Shown: positions 45,751 to 54,610, counted from the stretch's first letter. The stretch is DNA of 64,000 bases from Muricoccus pecuniae (GCF_014199205.1 NZ_JACIJD010000016.1:1-64000), one strand, 5' to 3'. Numbers and translations are program-made. Notes: generated by a model not told the origin, from the letters alone.

Positions 45751-47267
45751 TGAAGGTTCGCGCGCAGATCGCGATGGTGCTGAACCTCGACAAGTGCATC
45801 GGCTGCCACACCTGCTCGGTGACGTGCAAGAACGTCTGGACCAGCCGCGAGGGTGTGGAATACGCCTGGTTCAACAATGTCGAGACGAAGCCGGGCATCG
45901 GCTACCCGAAGGACTGGGAGAACCAGAAGCGGTGGAAGGGCGGCTGGGTCCGCCGCGAGGACGGCAAGATCGAGCCCCGCATCGGCGCCAAGTGGCGCGT
46001 GCTGAGCAAGATCTTCGCCAATCCCGACCTGCCGGAGATCGACGACTACTACGAGCCCTTCACCTTCGACTACGAGCACCTGCAGAAGGCGCCCGAGGTG
46101 AAGGCCATGCCGACGGCCCGCCCGCGCTCGCTCATCACCGGCGAGCGGATGGAGAAGATCGAGTGGGGCCCGAACTGGGAGGAGATCCTGGGCGGCGAGT
46201 TCAGTAAGCGCTCCCGCGACCACAACTTTGAGGGCGTGCAGAAGGACATCTACGGCGCCTTCGAGAACACCTTCATGATGTACCTGCCGCGGCTGTGCGA
46301 GCACTGCCTCAACCCGGCCTGCGCCGCGGCCTGCCCCTCGGGCGCCATCTACAAGCGCGAGGAGGACGGCATCGTCCTCATCGACCAGGACAAGTGCCGG
46401 GGCTGGCGCATGTGCGTCTCGGGCTGCCCCTACAAGAAGGTCTATTACAACTGGTCCTCGGGCAAGTCGGAGAAGTGCACCTTCTGCTTCCCGCGCATCG
46501 AGGCCGGCCTGCCGACCGTGTGCTCGGAGACCTGCGTCGGCCGCATCCGCTATCTCGGCGTGGTGCTCTACGACGCCGACCGCATCGCGGAAGCGGCCTC
46601 GGTGCCGGACGAGGGCGACCTTTACGAGGCGCAGCTGAAGGTCTTCCTCGATCCCTTCGACCCCCGCGTGCAGGCACAGGCGCGGGCCGATGGCATCTCC
46701 GACGCCTGGCTCGAGGCCGCGAAGCGCTCGCCGGTCTGGCGCATGGCGATGGACTGGAAGATCGCCTTCCCGCTGCACCCGGAATACCGGACGCTGCCGA
46801 TGGTCTGGTACGTGCCGCCGCTGAGCCCGATCCAGTCCGCCTCCGCCAAGGGGGACCTCGGCGAGGTGGGCGGCATCCCCGACGTGAAGTCGCTCCGCAT
46901 TCCCGTGGAGTACCTCGCCAACCTCCTCACCGCCGGTCGCACGCAGCCCGTGGAGCTGGCGCTGGAGCGGATGCTGGCCATGCGCTCCTTCATGCGCAGC
47001 AAGACCGTGGACGGCGTGGTCGACGACGCGCTGGCGGAGCGCGTCGGCCTCTCCGGCAACGACATCGAGGAGATGTACCGGTTGATGGCGATCGCGAATT
47101 ACGAGGACCGCTTCGTGATCCCCACCGCCCATCGCGAGACGGGCGAGGACGCCTACCAGCTCAAGGGCTCCTGCGGCTTCTCCTTCGGCGACGGCTGCTC
47201 GGGCAAGACCGGCTTCAACCTGTTCGGCGCGAAGAGCGGCGGCAAGACCCCGATGGAGGTCGAGTGA
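45750..47267 (+). CDS. narH: Respiratory nitrate reductase beta subunit
   Basis: The electron-transfer subunit with three [4Fe-4S] and one [3Fe-4S] cluster. The first cysteine group is Cys16, 19, 22 and 26 (KCIGCHTCSVTC). Later come LCEHCLNPACAAACP and KCRGWRMCVSGCP, where Trp replaces a Cys to give the [3Fe-4S] centre. CTFCFPRIEAGLPTVC completes the set. 505 residues; the ATG overlaps the narG stop by one base (TGATG). Confidence 0.98.
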   Translation: MKVRAQIAMVLNLDKCIGCHTCSVTCKNVWTSREGVEYAWFNNVETKPGIGYPKDWENQKRWKGGWVRREDGKIEPRIGAKWRVLSKIFANPDLPEIDDYYEPFTFDYEHLQKAPEVKAMPTARPRSLITGERMEKIEWGPNWEEILGGEFSKRSRDHNFEGVQKDIYGAFENTFMMYLPRLCEHCLNPACAAACPSGAIYKREEDGIVLIDQDKCRGWRMCVSGCPYKKVYYNWSSGKSEKCTFCFPRIEAGLPTVCSETCVGRIRYLGVVLYDADRIAEAASVPDEGDLYEAQLKVFLDPFDPRVQAQARADGISDAWLEAAKRSPVWRMAMDWKIAFPLHPEYRTLPMVWYVPPLSPIQSASAKGDLGEVGGIPDVKSLRIPVEYLANLLTAGRTQPVELALERMLAMRSFMRSKTVDGVVDDALAERVGLSGNDIEEMYRLMAIANYEDRFVIPTAHRETGEDAYQLKGSCGFSFGDGCSGKTGFNLFGAKSGGKTPMEVE

Positions 47268-47953
47268 TGTCGCGCACGTACCGGGCGCTCGCCGCCCTGC
47301 TCTCCTATCCCACGGAGGCCCTGCGGGCGGCGGCGCCCGAGATCGCCGCCGTGCTGGAGGCGGAGGCGATGCTGTCCCCCGCGCGGCGGGAAGCCCTGTC
47401 AGGCCTCCTCCGCGACCTCGCTGAGGGCGACATCTACGAGGCGCAGGAGCGCTATGTCGCGCTCTTCGACCGGGGCCGCGCCGTCTCGCTCCACCTGTTC
47501 GAACACGTCCACGGCGAGAGCCGCGACCGCGGCCAGGCCATGGCGGACCTGATCACCCTCTACGGGGAGCACGGGCTGGAGATGGCGCCGGGCGAGCTGC
47601 CCGACTTCCTGCCGCTCTTCCTCGAGTTCCTCTCCCTCCTGCCCCCCGCGGAGGCGCGGGAGCTACTGGCGGAGCCGGCCGCCATCCTCCGCGCGCTGGC
47701 GGACCGGCTGCTCCAGCGGGACGCCGGCTACGGGGCGGTGATGGAGGCGGTGGCGGAGTTGGCGATGGCGCCCGCCATCGGCGCCTCGGCCATCCCGGAC
47801 GAGGACCCCGACGATCTCGCCGCGCTCGACGCGGCCTGGGAGGAGGCGGCCGTCCGCTTCGGTCCCGGCGAGGCGATGGACGGCTGTGGAAGTGACCGTC
47901 TGCGGACGCGCCTGCGGGCCGCGACGCGCGACGCCGCCCAGGCGGCGGCCTGA
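47267..47953 (+). CDS. narJ: Nitrate reductase assembly chaperone
   Basis: The NarJ/DmsD-type chaperone needed for insertion of the molybdenum cofactor in NarG; it is not part of the final enzyme. The 228-residue helical protein has YRALAALLSYPTEALR, the conserved SLHLFEHVHGESRDRGQAM segment and LPDFLPLFLEFLS. The ATG overlaps the narH stop by one base. The C-terminal 30 residues are variable. Confidence 0.95.
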   Translation: MSRTYRALAALLSYPTEALRAAAPEIAAVLEAEAMLSPARREALSGLLRDLAEGDIYEAQERYVALFDRGRAVSLHLFEHVHGESRDRGQAMADLITLYGEHGLEMAPGELPDFLPLFLEFLSLLPPAEARELLAEPAAILRALADRLLQRDAGYGAVMEAVAELAMAPAIGASAIPDEDPDDLAALDAAWEEAAVRFGPGEAMDGCGSDRLRTRLRAATRDAAQAAA

Positions 47954-47966
47954 AGAGGAGGGCATC

Positions 47967-48755
47967 ATGGCTTGGCTCAACAACGCGCTTTTCGGCTGGT
48001 ATCCCTATGCCGCGCTGAGCGTCTTCCTGCTCGGCAGCCTGCTGCGCTTCGACCACTCGCAGTACACTTGGCGCACCGGCTCCAGCCAGCTGCTGCGCAG
48101 CAAGCAGCTCCGGCTCGGTTCCAACCTCTTTCATGTCGGTATCCTCGTGATCTTCGGCGGCCATCTCGTCGGCCTGCTGACGCCGGTGGCGGTGTTCGAC
48201 GCGCTCGGTATCGGCCACGGCTTCAAGCAGGGCATGGCCATGCTCGTCGGCGGCGTGGCGGGCATCGCCTGCTGGATCGGCATCGCGCTGCTGGCGCATC
48301 GCCGGCTGCTCGATCCCCGCATCCGCAAGACCTCCAGCTTCAGCGACACGGCGATCCTGCTGCTGCTCTGGGCGCAGCTCACCCTCGGCCTGCTGACCAT
48401 TCCCGTCTCGGCGGGGCACATGGACGGGCATGAAATGGTCAAGTTCATGACCTGGGCCCAGGGCATCGTGACGCTGCAGCCCGGCGTCGCCGCCGAGATC
48501 GCGGATGTCAGCATCATCTTCAAGCTGCACCTCTTCCTCGGCATGACGCTCTTCGTGGTCTTCCCTTTCACCCGGCTGGTGCATGTGTGGAGCGCGCCCG
48601 TCTGGTATCTCGGCCGCACCGGCTACCAGGTGGTGCGCACGCTGCGCCCCGTCGCGCGCCCCCGGCCCGAGGCCGCCGCGCGGCCGGCCGCCACGGCGCC
48701 GGGCCTCCGCCCCCTGGCGGAACCCGCCCCGCAGCTCGCGACGAGCGGGGACTGA
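47967..48755 (+). CDS. narI: Respiratory nitrate reductase gamma subunit (cytochrome b)
   Basis: The membrane anchor that oxidises quinol. Five hydrophobic segments are seen in 262 residues. Heme ligands are at His56 and His66 (FHVGILVIFGGHLVG) and His188 and His206 (KLHLFLGM, LVHVWSAP), matching the E. coli positions within one residue. A 30-residue Pro/Ala-rich tail extends beyond the usual end. GAGGAGG 6 bases upstream marks ATG 47967. Confidence 0.97.
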   Translation: MAWLNNALFGWYPYAALSVFLLGSLLRFDHSQYTWRTGSSQLLRSKQLRLGSNLFHVGILVIFGGHLVGLLTPVAVFDALGIGHGFKQGMAMLVGGVAGIACWIGIALLAHRRLLDPRIRKTSSFSDTAILLLLWAQLTLGLLTIPVSAGHMDGHEMVKFMTWAQGIVTLQPGVAAEIADVSIIFKLHLFLGMTLFVVFPFTRLVHVWSAPVWYLGRTGYQVVRTLRPVARPRPEAAARPAATAPGLRPLAEPAPQLATSGD

Positions 48756-48758
48756 GCC

Positions 48759-49580
48759 ATGCGCCTCGTCACTCTCCGGAACTCGACGGCGCCGGTCATC
48801 GCCGTCAACGACGTGGTCATCGCCAACGCCGCCATCGCGCGGGAGGTGCAGAACCATGCCGGGGCGAATGCCCGGCAGGGCTGGGAGGAGGCGACGCGCG
48901 CCCTGGTGGTGCGGGAGCTGCTCACCCAGCGCGCGCGGCTCCTCGGGCTGGTTGCGGAGCCGCAATCCCTCGACGGCCTGCGCGAGACGGAGGAGGAGGC
49001 GCTCATCCGCGCTCTCCTCGAAGCGGAGGTGAGGACGCCGCGCGCGGACGAGGAGACCTGCCGCCGCTACTACCTCGCCAACCCCGCGCGCTTCCGCAGC
49101 CCCGACCTGTTCGAGCCCGTGCACATCCTCTTCCAGGCCGCACGGGACGACGAGGCGGCCTTCTCCGTGGCGCTGGAGCGCGCGCGCGCCGTGCTGGCGG
49201 AGGTGACGGCGGAGCCCGGCCGCTTCGAGGCGATGGCCCGCGCCCTGTCCGACTGCCCCTCCGCGGCGGAGGGCGGACGGCTCGGCCAGGTGGCGCGCGG
49301 CGACACCACGCCCGAATTCGAGGCGGCGATGCTGTCGCTCCGGGCGGGCGAGACCTGCGCCGAGCCCGTGCTCACCCGCTACGGCGTGCACGTGCTGCGG
49401 CTGGAGCGGAAGGTCGAGGGCGGGCTCCTGCCCTTCGAGGCGGTGCGTGAACGGATCGCGCGCTTCCTGGAGGAGAGCTCCTGGCGCCGCGCCGTTGCCC
49501 AGTACGTCGCGCTGCTCGCGGGGCAGGCAAGGATCGAGGGCTTCGACATGCCGGGCGCCGCGACGCCGCTGGTGCAGTAG
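48759..49580 (+). CDS. Parvulin-type peptidyl-prolyl isomerase in the nar operon
   Basis: A 273-residue PpiC-type isomerase, like NifM and the PPIases often found in nar operons. The helical N-terminal part (AIAREVQNHAGANARQGWEEA) is the chaperone-like domain, and the rotamase domain runs from VHILFQAARDDEAAF to GVHVLRLERKVEG. No signal peptide is seen, so it works in the cytoplasm, probably on NarG or its assembly. It begins 3 bases after narI. Confidence 0.85.
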   Translation: MRLVTLRNSTAPVIAVNDVVIANAAIAREVQNHAGANARQGWEEATRALVVRELLTQRARLLGLVAEPQSLDGLRETEEEALIRALLEAEVRTPRADEETCRRYYLANPARFRSPDLFEPVHILFQAARDDEAAFSVALERARAVLAEVTAEPGRFEAMARALSDCPSAAEGGRLGQVARGDTTPEFEAAMLSLRAGETCAEPVLTRYGVHVLRLERKVEGGLLPFEAVRERIARFLEESSWRRAVAQYVALLAGQARIEGFDMPGAATPLVQ

Positions 49581-49591
49581 GGGAGGCGAGG

Positions 49592-49897
49592 ATGCTGGGC
49601 GAGATCCTGGGCGGGCTGACCGACCCCATGCGCGCGGAGGAGATCCTCCTCTTCGTCGGCCAGCCCGGGATGCGGGAGCGCGTCGAGGAGGCGGCGGCGA
49701 AGGACGGCGTGCCGGTCGGCGCGCTGGTCGCCTCCAAGGTCCGCCACCTCGTGGACCACGGCGACGAGGAGGTCTGGCTCGACCTCGTCGGCGCCATGGC
49801 GGGCTCCCCCCAGCCCGCCGCGGCGGCGGTCGAGCGCGTGCTGGCGCGCGCCTTCCCCGATCCGGTGCGGGTGCGCCTCACCCGCCGGGCGTCATGA
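49592..49897 (+). CDS. Small unknown protein of the nar operon
   Basis: Not recognised. 101 residues, all helical by composition: ILGGLTDPMRAEEILLFVG, then REEVEEAA-like acidic helix and AAAVERVLARAFPDPV. It has no cysteine, signal or membrane segment. It starts 11 bases after the PPIase and its stop overlaps moeA (ATGA), so it is cotranslated with nitrate reductase maturation genes. A role as a small assembly factor is a guess. Confidence 0.7.
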   Translation: MLGEILGGLTDPMRAEEILLFVGQPGMRERVEEAAAKDGVPVGALVASKVRHLVDHGDEEVWLDLVGAMAGSPQPAAAAVERVLARAFPDPVRVRLTRRAS

Positions 49898-51153
49898 ACG
49901 CGATCAGCCCGAACCTCGCATGCTGCGCGGGCGGCATGGCGTTCGGGGAGGCGAGGGCGCGAGTGCTGGCCCTCGCGCCGGGGCTGCCGATGGCGCCGGA
50001 GACGGTGCCGCTGGAGGAGGGCGCCGGCCGCATCGCCGCCGCCCCCGTGCGGGCGCGGCTGTCCCTGCCGGGCTTCGACCAGTCGGCCATGGACGGCTAT
50101 GCCGTCCGCACCGCCGGTCTGCTGCCGGGCGCCTGGCTGCCGGTTGCCGGCCGCACGGCCGCGGGCGAGGAGCCGGTCTTCCTCCGCCCGGGCACGGCCC
50201 ATCGCATCCTCACCGGCGCGCCGGTGCCCGAGGGCGCCGATGCCGTGATCGCGCAGGAGGAGGTGCTGCGCCGGGAGGACACCGTCCGCATCGGGGCGCC
50301 GCCCGCGCCGGGCGCCCATCTCCGCCGCCGGGGCGAGGACATCGCGGCGGGCGACACCCTCCTGCGCGAGGGCACGCTGCTGGACTGGCGGCACCTGGCC
50401 GTCCTCGCCGCCCAGGGCATCGGATCCGTCGAGGTGCGCCGCCGCCCCCGGGTGGCCTTGCTGTCGAGCGGGCGCGAGCTGCGCGCCCCTGGCGATGAGC
50501 TGGCGACCGGCCAGATCCACGATTCCAACGGGCCGATGCTGCGCGCCCTGCTGCGCGCCTGGGGCGCGGAGGTGCACATCCGGCCGCCCGTCGCCGACGA
50601 GCCCGCCGCGATGCGCGAGGCTCTTCGCGATGCCGCCGCCGGCGCCGATCTCGTCCTCACCACCGCGGGCATCTCCGTGGGCGAGGAGGACCATGTGCGC
50701 GACGCGCTCCTCTCCCTCGGCGGCGAGCTGTCGGTGCTGAAGGTCGCGATGAAGCCGGGCAAGCCGCTGGGCGCCGGGCGGATCGGCGACGCGGTCTTCC
50801 TCGGCCTGCCCGGCAACCCGCAGGCGGCGCTCGCGGGGGCGCTGGCCTTCCTCCGCCCCCTGCTCGCCCGGATGACGGGCGCGGCCGAGCCGGCGGGGCT
50901 CGCCGCCCTGGCCGGCTTCGCCATGGCCCGGAAGCCGGGGCGGGCGGAGTTCATCCCCGTCTCCCTCCACCGGCGCGGCGCCTGCCTCCGGGCGGAGCGG
51001 GCGGGGCCGGACGGCGCCGGGCGGCTGGCGCCGCTCCTTCTCGCCCAGGGCCTGGCCTTCCTGCCGGCCGGGCGGGACGAGATCCGGCCGGGCGACGAGC
51101 TGGAGATCCTGCCCTTTCCCTCCGCGTTCCCCGGGGAGGCGGCCCATGGCTGA
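49894..51153 (+). CDS. moeA: Molybdopterin molybdenumtransferase MoeA
   Basis: Inserts molybdenum into adenylylated molybdopterin. Landmarks in 419 residues are FDQSAMDGYAVR (substrate-binding, conserved Asp), RILTGAPVPEGADAVI, SSGRELRAPGDEL, TTAGISVGEEDHV and the C-terminal LPGNPQAAL. The ATG overlaps the previous stop (ATGA). Presence of a dedicated moeA in the nar operon suggests local supply of cofactor for NarG. Confidence 0.96.
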   Translation: MNAISPNLACCAGGMAFGEARARVLALAPGLPMAPETVPLEEGAGRIAAAPVRARLSLPGFDQSAMDGYAVRTAGLLPGAWLPVAGRTAAGEEPVFLRPGTAHRILTGAPVPEGADAVIAQEEVLRREDTVRIGAPPAPGAHLRRRGEDIAAGDTLLREGTLLDWRHLAVLAAQGIGSVEVRRRPRVALLSSGRELRAPGDELATGQIHDSNGPMLRALLRAWGAEVHIRPPVADEPAAMREALRDAAAGADLVLTTAGISVGEEDHVRDALLSLGGELSVLKVAMKPGKPLGAGRIGDAVFLGLPGNPQAALAGALAFLRPLLARMTGAAEPAGLAALAGFAMARKPGRAEFIPVSLHRRGACLRAERAGPDGAGRLAPLLLAQGLAFLPAGRDEIRPGDELEILPFPSAFPGEAAHG

Positions 51154-51619
51154 CGAGGCGCAGGAGGCCGCGACGCGGCGGCTGGGGGCGACCCGCGCCG
51201 CGCAGGAGGCGACCGGGCTGGACGAGGCGGTGATCGAGCGCCTCGTGCGCGCTTTCTACGACGCCGCGCGCGAGGACGCGGTCCTCGCCCCTCTCTTCGC
51301 CGGTGTGGAGGACTGGGAGGTTCACATCGCCCGGCTCTGCGCCTTCTGGTCCTCGGTGGCGCTGATGACCGGGCGCTACCACGGCCAGCCCATGGCGGCG
51401 CACGCGCGGCTCGACCTTCGCGCGGCGCATTTCGCGCGCTGGCTCGCCCTCTTCGAGAGGACGGCGCGCGAGGTCTGCACCCCGGCGGGGGCGGATCATC
51501 TCCTCGAACGCGCCCATCGGATCGCCAGGAGCCTGGAGCACGGCCTGGCCTTCCATCGCGGCGAACTTCCCCGGCCCTTCTCGGCGGCCTGGGCCAAGGC
51601 AGCAGGGACATCCCCATGA
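51146..51619 (+). CDS. Group III truncated hemoglobin
   Basis: A 157-residue small heme protein of the 2/2 globin type. Landmarks include LVRAFYDAAREDAVLAPLFAGV and FWSSVALMTGRYHGQP. The likely proximal histidine is in ARLDLRAAHFARWLALF. Group III globins are associated with nitrosative stress. Its place in a nitrate operon fits handling of NO or nitrite side products. It overlaps moeA by 8 bases and the next gene by 4. Confidence 0.9.
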   Translation: MADEAQEAATRRLGATRAAQEATGLDEAVIERLVRAFYDAAREDAVLAPLFAGVEDWEVHIARLCAFWSSVALMTGRYHGQPMAAHARLDLRAAHFARWLALFERTAREVCTPAGADHLLERAHRIARSLEHGLAFHRGELPRPFSAAWAKAAGTSP

Positions 51620-52158
51620 GAGTGTTCGGTATCGTCGGCAGCTGCGCCGCCAAGGCGGGCATCGTGCCGGGACTGGTGGCGGAGCTGACGCGCCGCGGGC
51701 TGCGCGCCTCCACGATCAAGCACGTGCCGGACGACCTGGACCTCGACAGGCCGGGCACCGGGAGCTGGGCCGCGCGTGAGGCGGGGGCGGAGGAGATCAT
51801 CCTCGCCAGCGGCACGCGCCACGTCCTGATGCGGGAGCTGCGACGGATGGAGGACGAGCCGGAGGTGGAGGCGCTGCTCGCGCGTCTCTCCCCGGTGGAC
51901 ATCGTGCTGCTGGAGGGCTTCCGCCTCTCCCCCTATCCGAAGCTGGAGGCGGTGAGGGCCGGGGGCGACCGGCGCCTGCTCGCGCTCGACGACCCCTCCG
52001 TCCTCGCCGTGACGGGCGACAGGCCAGTGGCGGCGCCCGTGCCCTTCCTGCCCCTCGCCGACCGGGCGGGCCTGGCGGATTTCGTGCTCGCCCACGCGGC
52101 CGAGCCCTTTGCCCCGGGGATGGGCCTCTCCGCCCCTGCCCCGGGCGTGCTGGCCTAG
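51616..52158 (+). CDS. MobB-like molybdopterin-guanine dinucleotide protein with altered P-loop
   Basis: A 180-residue MobB-type protein that in other bacteria binds GTP and helps MobA make MGD. Recognisable parts are STIKHVPDDLDLDRPGTGSW (with the usual His and Asp), SVDIVLLEGFRLSPYPKLEAV-type motif and DDPSVLAVTGD. The N-terminal P-loop, normally G-x4-G-K-[ST], reads GSCAAKAG (8-15): the second glycine and the Ser/Thr are lost, so nucleotide binding is doubtful. No mobA is nearby. Overlaps the globin gene (ATGA). Confidence 0.82.
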   Translation: MRVFGIVGSCAAKAGIVPGLVAELTRRGLRASTIKHVPDDLDLDRPGTGSWAAREAGAEEIILASGTRHVLMRELRRMEDEPEVEALLARLSPVDIVLLEGFRLSPYPKLEAVRAGGDRRLLALDDPSVLAVTGDRPVAAPVPFLPLADRAGLADFVLAHAAEPFAPGMGLSAPAPGVLA

Positions 52159-52170
52159 GAGGCGCGCGTC

Positions 52171-52986
52171 ATGCCGCAGATCCATTCCTGGAAGCGCAAC
52201 CTCTGCGGGTGCGCGCCCCGCCCCGCCGGCACGGGGCCTCGGCTCGCCGCCACGGGCCTGCCGCGCTCCCCCACGCGGGCCGACGAGCCCCCCGAGGGGA
52301 CGGCGCTGCACCGGCTGGTGCAGGGCTTCGGCCGCTTCCGCCACCAGCATTTCGAGGTGGACGAGGACCTCTTCAGCCGCCTGCTGGAGGGGCAGCACCC
52401 GGAGGTGATGGTGATCGCCTGCTCGGACAGCCGCACCGATCCCGCCATCATCTGCGGCGCCCGGCCCGGCGACCTCTTCGTGGTGCGGAACGTGGCGGCG
52501 CTGGTGCCGCCGCCCACGGATGACGGCCAGCCGCACGGCACCGCCTCGGCCATCGAGTTCGGCGTGAAGGCGCTGGGCGTGCGGCACATCGTCGTCCTCG
52601 GCCACTCCTTCTGCGCGGGCGTGCGCTGCCTGCTGGAGCACGACCACGGCGCCCGGCGCTTCGACTACGTCTCCGACTGGGTGGAGGTCGCGCGCGAGGT
52701 GCGCGAGGAGATGGACGGGCTCGTCACCGATGCGGACCGCGCCCTGATCGCGCGGCAGGCGGAGCAGGCCGCGCTGCTGGCCAGCCTGCGCCACCTCGCG
52801 GCCTATCCCTTCGTGGCGGACCGCGTCGCCGCCGGGCGGCTCTCGCTGCACGGCTGGTACTTCCACTTCGGCTGGGGCGTGCTGCAGGCGGCCGCCGGGC
52901 CGCGCGGGCCCTTCCGCCAGCTCGACCCCGACGCCCCGCTGCTGCCCGCGATCGGGGCCGCCGGCCCGCTGGAGCGCGCGGCGTGA
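52171..52986 (+). CDS. Beta-class carbonic anhydrase
   Basis: Interconverts CO2 and bicarbonate. Zinc ligands Cys84, His145 and Cys148 and the Asp86-Arg88 dyad (CSDSRTD) are in place in 271 residues. The second motif is GHSFCAG instead of the common GHSxCGG. The first 45 residues are an unusual extension with two extra cysteines (LCGCAP), without a good signal peptide. GGAGG precedes the ATG. Being in the nar operon, it may help pH or CO2 balance under anaerobiosis. The protein shares GTGA with nnrS. Confidence 0.9.
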   Translation: MPQIHSWKRNLCGCAPRPAGTGPRLAATGLPRSPTRADEPPEGTALHRLVQGFGRFRHQHFEVDEDLFSRLLEGQHPEVMVIACSDSRTDPAIICGARPGDLFVVRNVAALVPPPTDDGQPHGTASAIEFGVKALGVRHIVVLGHSFCAGVRCLLEHDHGARRFDYVSDWVEVAREVREEMDGLVTDADRALIARQAEQAALLASLRHLAAYPFVADRVAAGRLSLHGWYFHFGWGVLQAAAGPRGPFRQLDPDAPLLPAIGAAGPLERAA

Positions 52987-54191
52987 GCGCCGGGGCCGCG
53001 GGGATGGCCGGGCCGGCGGTGCCCCGGGGCTGGGCGCCCTTCGGCCAGGGCTTCCGGCCCTTCTTCCTCATCGCCGGGGTCTGGGCGCTCCTCGCCATCC
53101 CCGGCTGGATCGCGGCCCTGCACGGCGCGGCCCTGCCGGACGGGCCGCTGCCCCTGCCGCGCTGGCACGCGCATGAGATGCTGGCGGGCTTCATCGGCGC
53201 GGCGCTCGGGGGCTTCCTGCTGACGGCGGTGCCGAACTGGACGGGGCGCCCCGGCTATTCGGGCCCGCCGCTCGCGCTCCTCGCGGCGCTCTTCGTGGCG
53301 GCGCGGCTCGCTCTCCTGCCCGGCTCGCCCCTGCCCGTCGGGGTCGCGGCGGCGGTGGCGCTGATTCCCCTCCCGGCGCTGCTGGCCACCGTACTTCCCG
53401 CCGTGGCCGCGGCGCGCAAGGCGCGGCTCCTCGGCCCGCCCGCGCTGGTCCTGGCCTTCTGGGCCGGGGACCTCATGATGCTGGGCGACGCGGCGGGCTG
53501 GCTGCCCGGCGCCTTCTCCCGGGGGCAGGCCCTCTGCCTCGATGTCGCGCTGGTGCTGGTGGGGCTGATCGGCGGGCGGATCGTGCCCTCCTTCACGATG
53601 AACGCGCTCCGCAAGGCGGGGGAGGAGGCGGAGCTGCGCCCCATCCCCGGGGTGGACCGGGCGGCGGTGCTCTCCCTCCTGGCCGTCGTGGTGGCGGATC
53701 AGGCCCTTCCCGGGAGCGCGGCGGCCGGGGTGGCGGCGGGAGCGGCGGCGCTGTTCACCCTGCTGCGCCTGTCCCGCTGGCACGGGCTGAGGACGCTCGG
53801 GCAGCCGATCCTCTGGGTGCTGCACCTCGCCTATCTCGTCCTGCCCGTCTCGCTCGCGGTGAAGGCCGCCTCCCTTCTCGCCGGTCCCGACTGGGCGGCC
53901 GGATGGATGCACCTGCAATCCATCGGCGCGATCGCGCTGATGATCCTGGCGGTGATGACGCGGGCGACGCTCGGCCATACCGGGCGGGCGCTCGTCGCGG
54001 CGCCGCCCGTGGTGCTGGCCTATCTCCTGCTGCTCGGCGCGGCCCTCGCCCGGGGCTTCGGCCCCGCACTCTGGCCGGGGATGGGCGCCTATGCCCTGGC
54101 GGGCGCCCTCTGGGCCGCCTCCTTCGGGCTGTTCCTCGCCGTCTACGCGCCGATGCTGCTGCGGACGCGGCCGGACGGGAAGCCGGGCTGA
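52983..54191 (+). CDS. nnrS: NnrS-family heme/copper membrane protein
   Basis: A 402-residue membrane protein with about 12 hydrophobic segments. NnrS proteins protect against nitrosative stress during denitrification. Landmarks are FRPFFLIAGVWAL, the WHAHEMLAGF motif near the first helices (conserved histidines) and GRIVPSFTMNAL. GTG 52983 overlaps the carbonic anhydrase stop. Last large gene of the nar operon. The family suggests nitric oxide is made by this organism, although no nir or nor genes are in the window. Confidence 0.93.
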   Translation: MSAGAAGMAGPAVPRGWAPFGQGFRPFFLIAGVWALLAIPGWIAALHGAALPDGPLPLPRWHAHEMLAGFIGAALGGFLLTAVPNWTGRPGYSGPPLALLAALFVAARLALLPGSPLPVGVAAAVALIPLPALLATVLPAVAAARKARLLGPPALVLAFWAGDLMMLGDAAGWLPGAFSRGQALCLDVALVLVGLIGGRIVPSFTMNALRKAGEEAELRPIPGVDRAAVLSLLAVVVADQALPGSAAAGVAAGAAALFTLLRLSRWHGLRTLGQPILWVLHLAYLVLPVSLAVKAASLLAGPDWAAGWMHLQSIGAIALMILAVMTRATLGHTGRALVAAPPVVLAYLLLLGAALARGFGPALWPGMGAYALAGALWAASFGLFLAVYAPMLLRTRPDGKPG

Positions 54192-54254
54192 CCGGCGGGG
54201 CAAACCGCCCCGGCGGTGCCGCGTTCGGTCGGTATGCCGGGAGCGGAGGGGCGG

Positions 54255-54602
54255 ATGTCTGACGAACGGGAACTTCCGGCCGCGGCGGGTGCCGTGGCGA
54301 GGGCCCATCCGGACCTGTACCGGGCCTATGCGGCCCTCGGCGAGGCCTGCGCCGCCGCCGGCCCGATCGACCGGCAGGCGCAGCGCCTCGTGAAGCTGGC
54401 CCTCGCGATCGGTGCGGGGCTGGAGGGCGGCGTGCACTCCCAGTGCCGCCGAGCACTGGCCGAGGGGGTGCCGAAGGAGGCACTGAAGCAGGTCGCCCTC
54501 ATGGCGATCCCGACGCTCGGCTTCCCGCGCGCGGTGGCCGCGCTGACCTGGATCGAGGACCTGACCGATCCCGAGACCCGCCGCCACCGGACGAAGCCCT
54601 GA
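54255..54602 (+). CDS. Carboxymuconolactone decarboxylase-like (AhpD fold) protein
   Basis: A 115-residue protein of the CMD family. The core helix pair reads LVKLALAIGAGLEGGVHSQCRRAL, followed by EALKQVALMAIPTLGFPRAVAALTW. The redox CxxC of AhpD is reduced to a single Cys, so peroxidase partner activity is unlikely. GGAGGGG precedes ATG 54255. It is 63 bases after nnrS on the same strand and may be the last gene of the operon. Function unknown. Confidence 0.85.
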   Translation: MSDERELPAAAGAVARAHPDLYRAYAALGEACAAAGPIDRQAQRLVKLALAIGAGLEGGVHSQCRRALAEGVPKEALKQVALMAIPTLGFPRAVAALTWIEDLTDPETRRHRTKP

Positions 54603-54610
54603 GGGCTTCG
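54592..54610. terminator. Convergent hairpin between the CMD-like and pseudoazurin genes
   Basis: CGAAGCCC (54592-54599) pairs perfectly with GGGCTTCG (54603-54610) with TGA in the loop, part of it being the stop codon itself. It can serve both directions. Confidence 0.6.
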
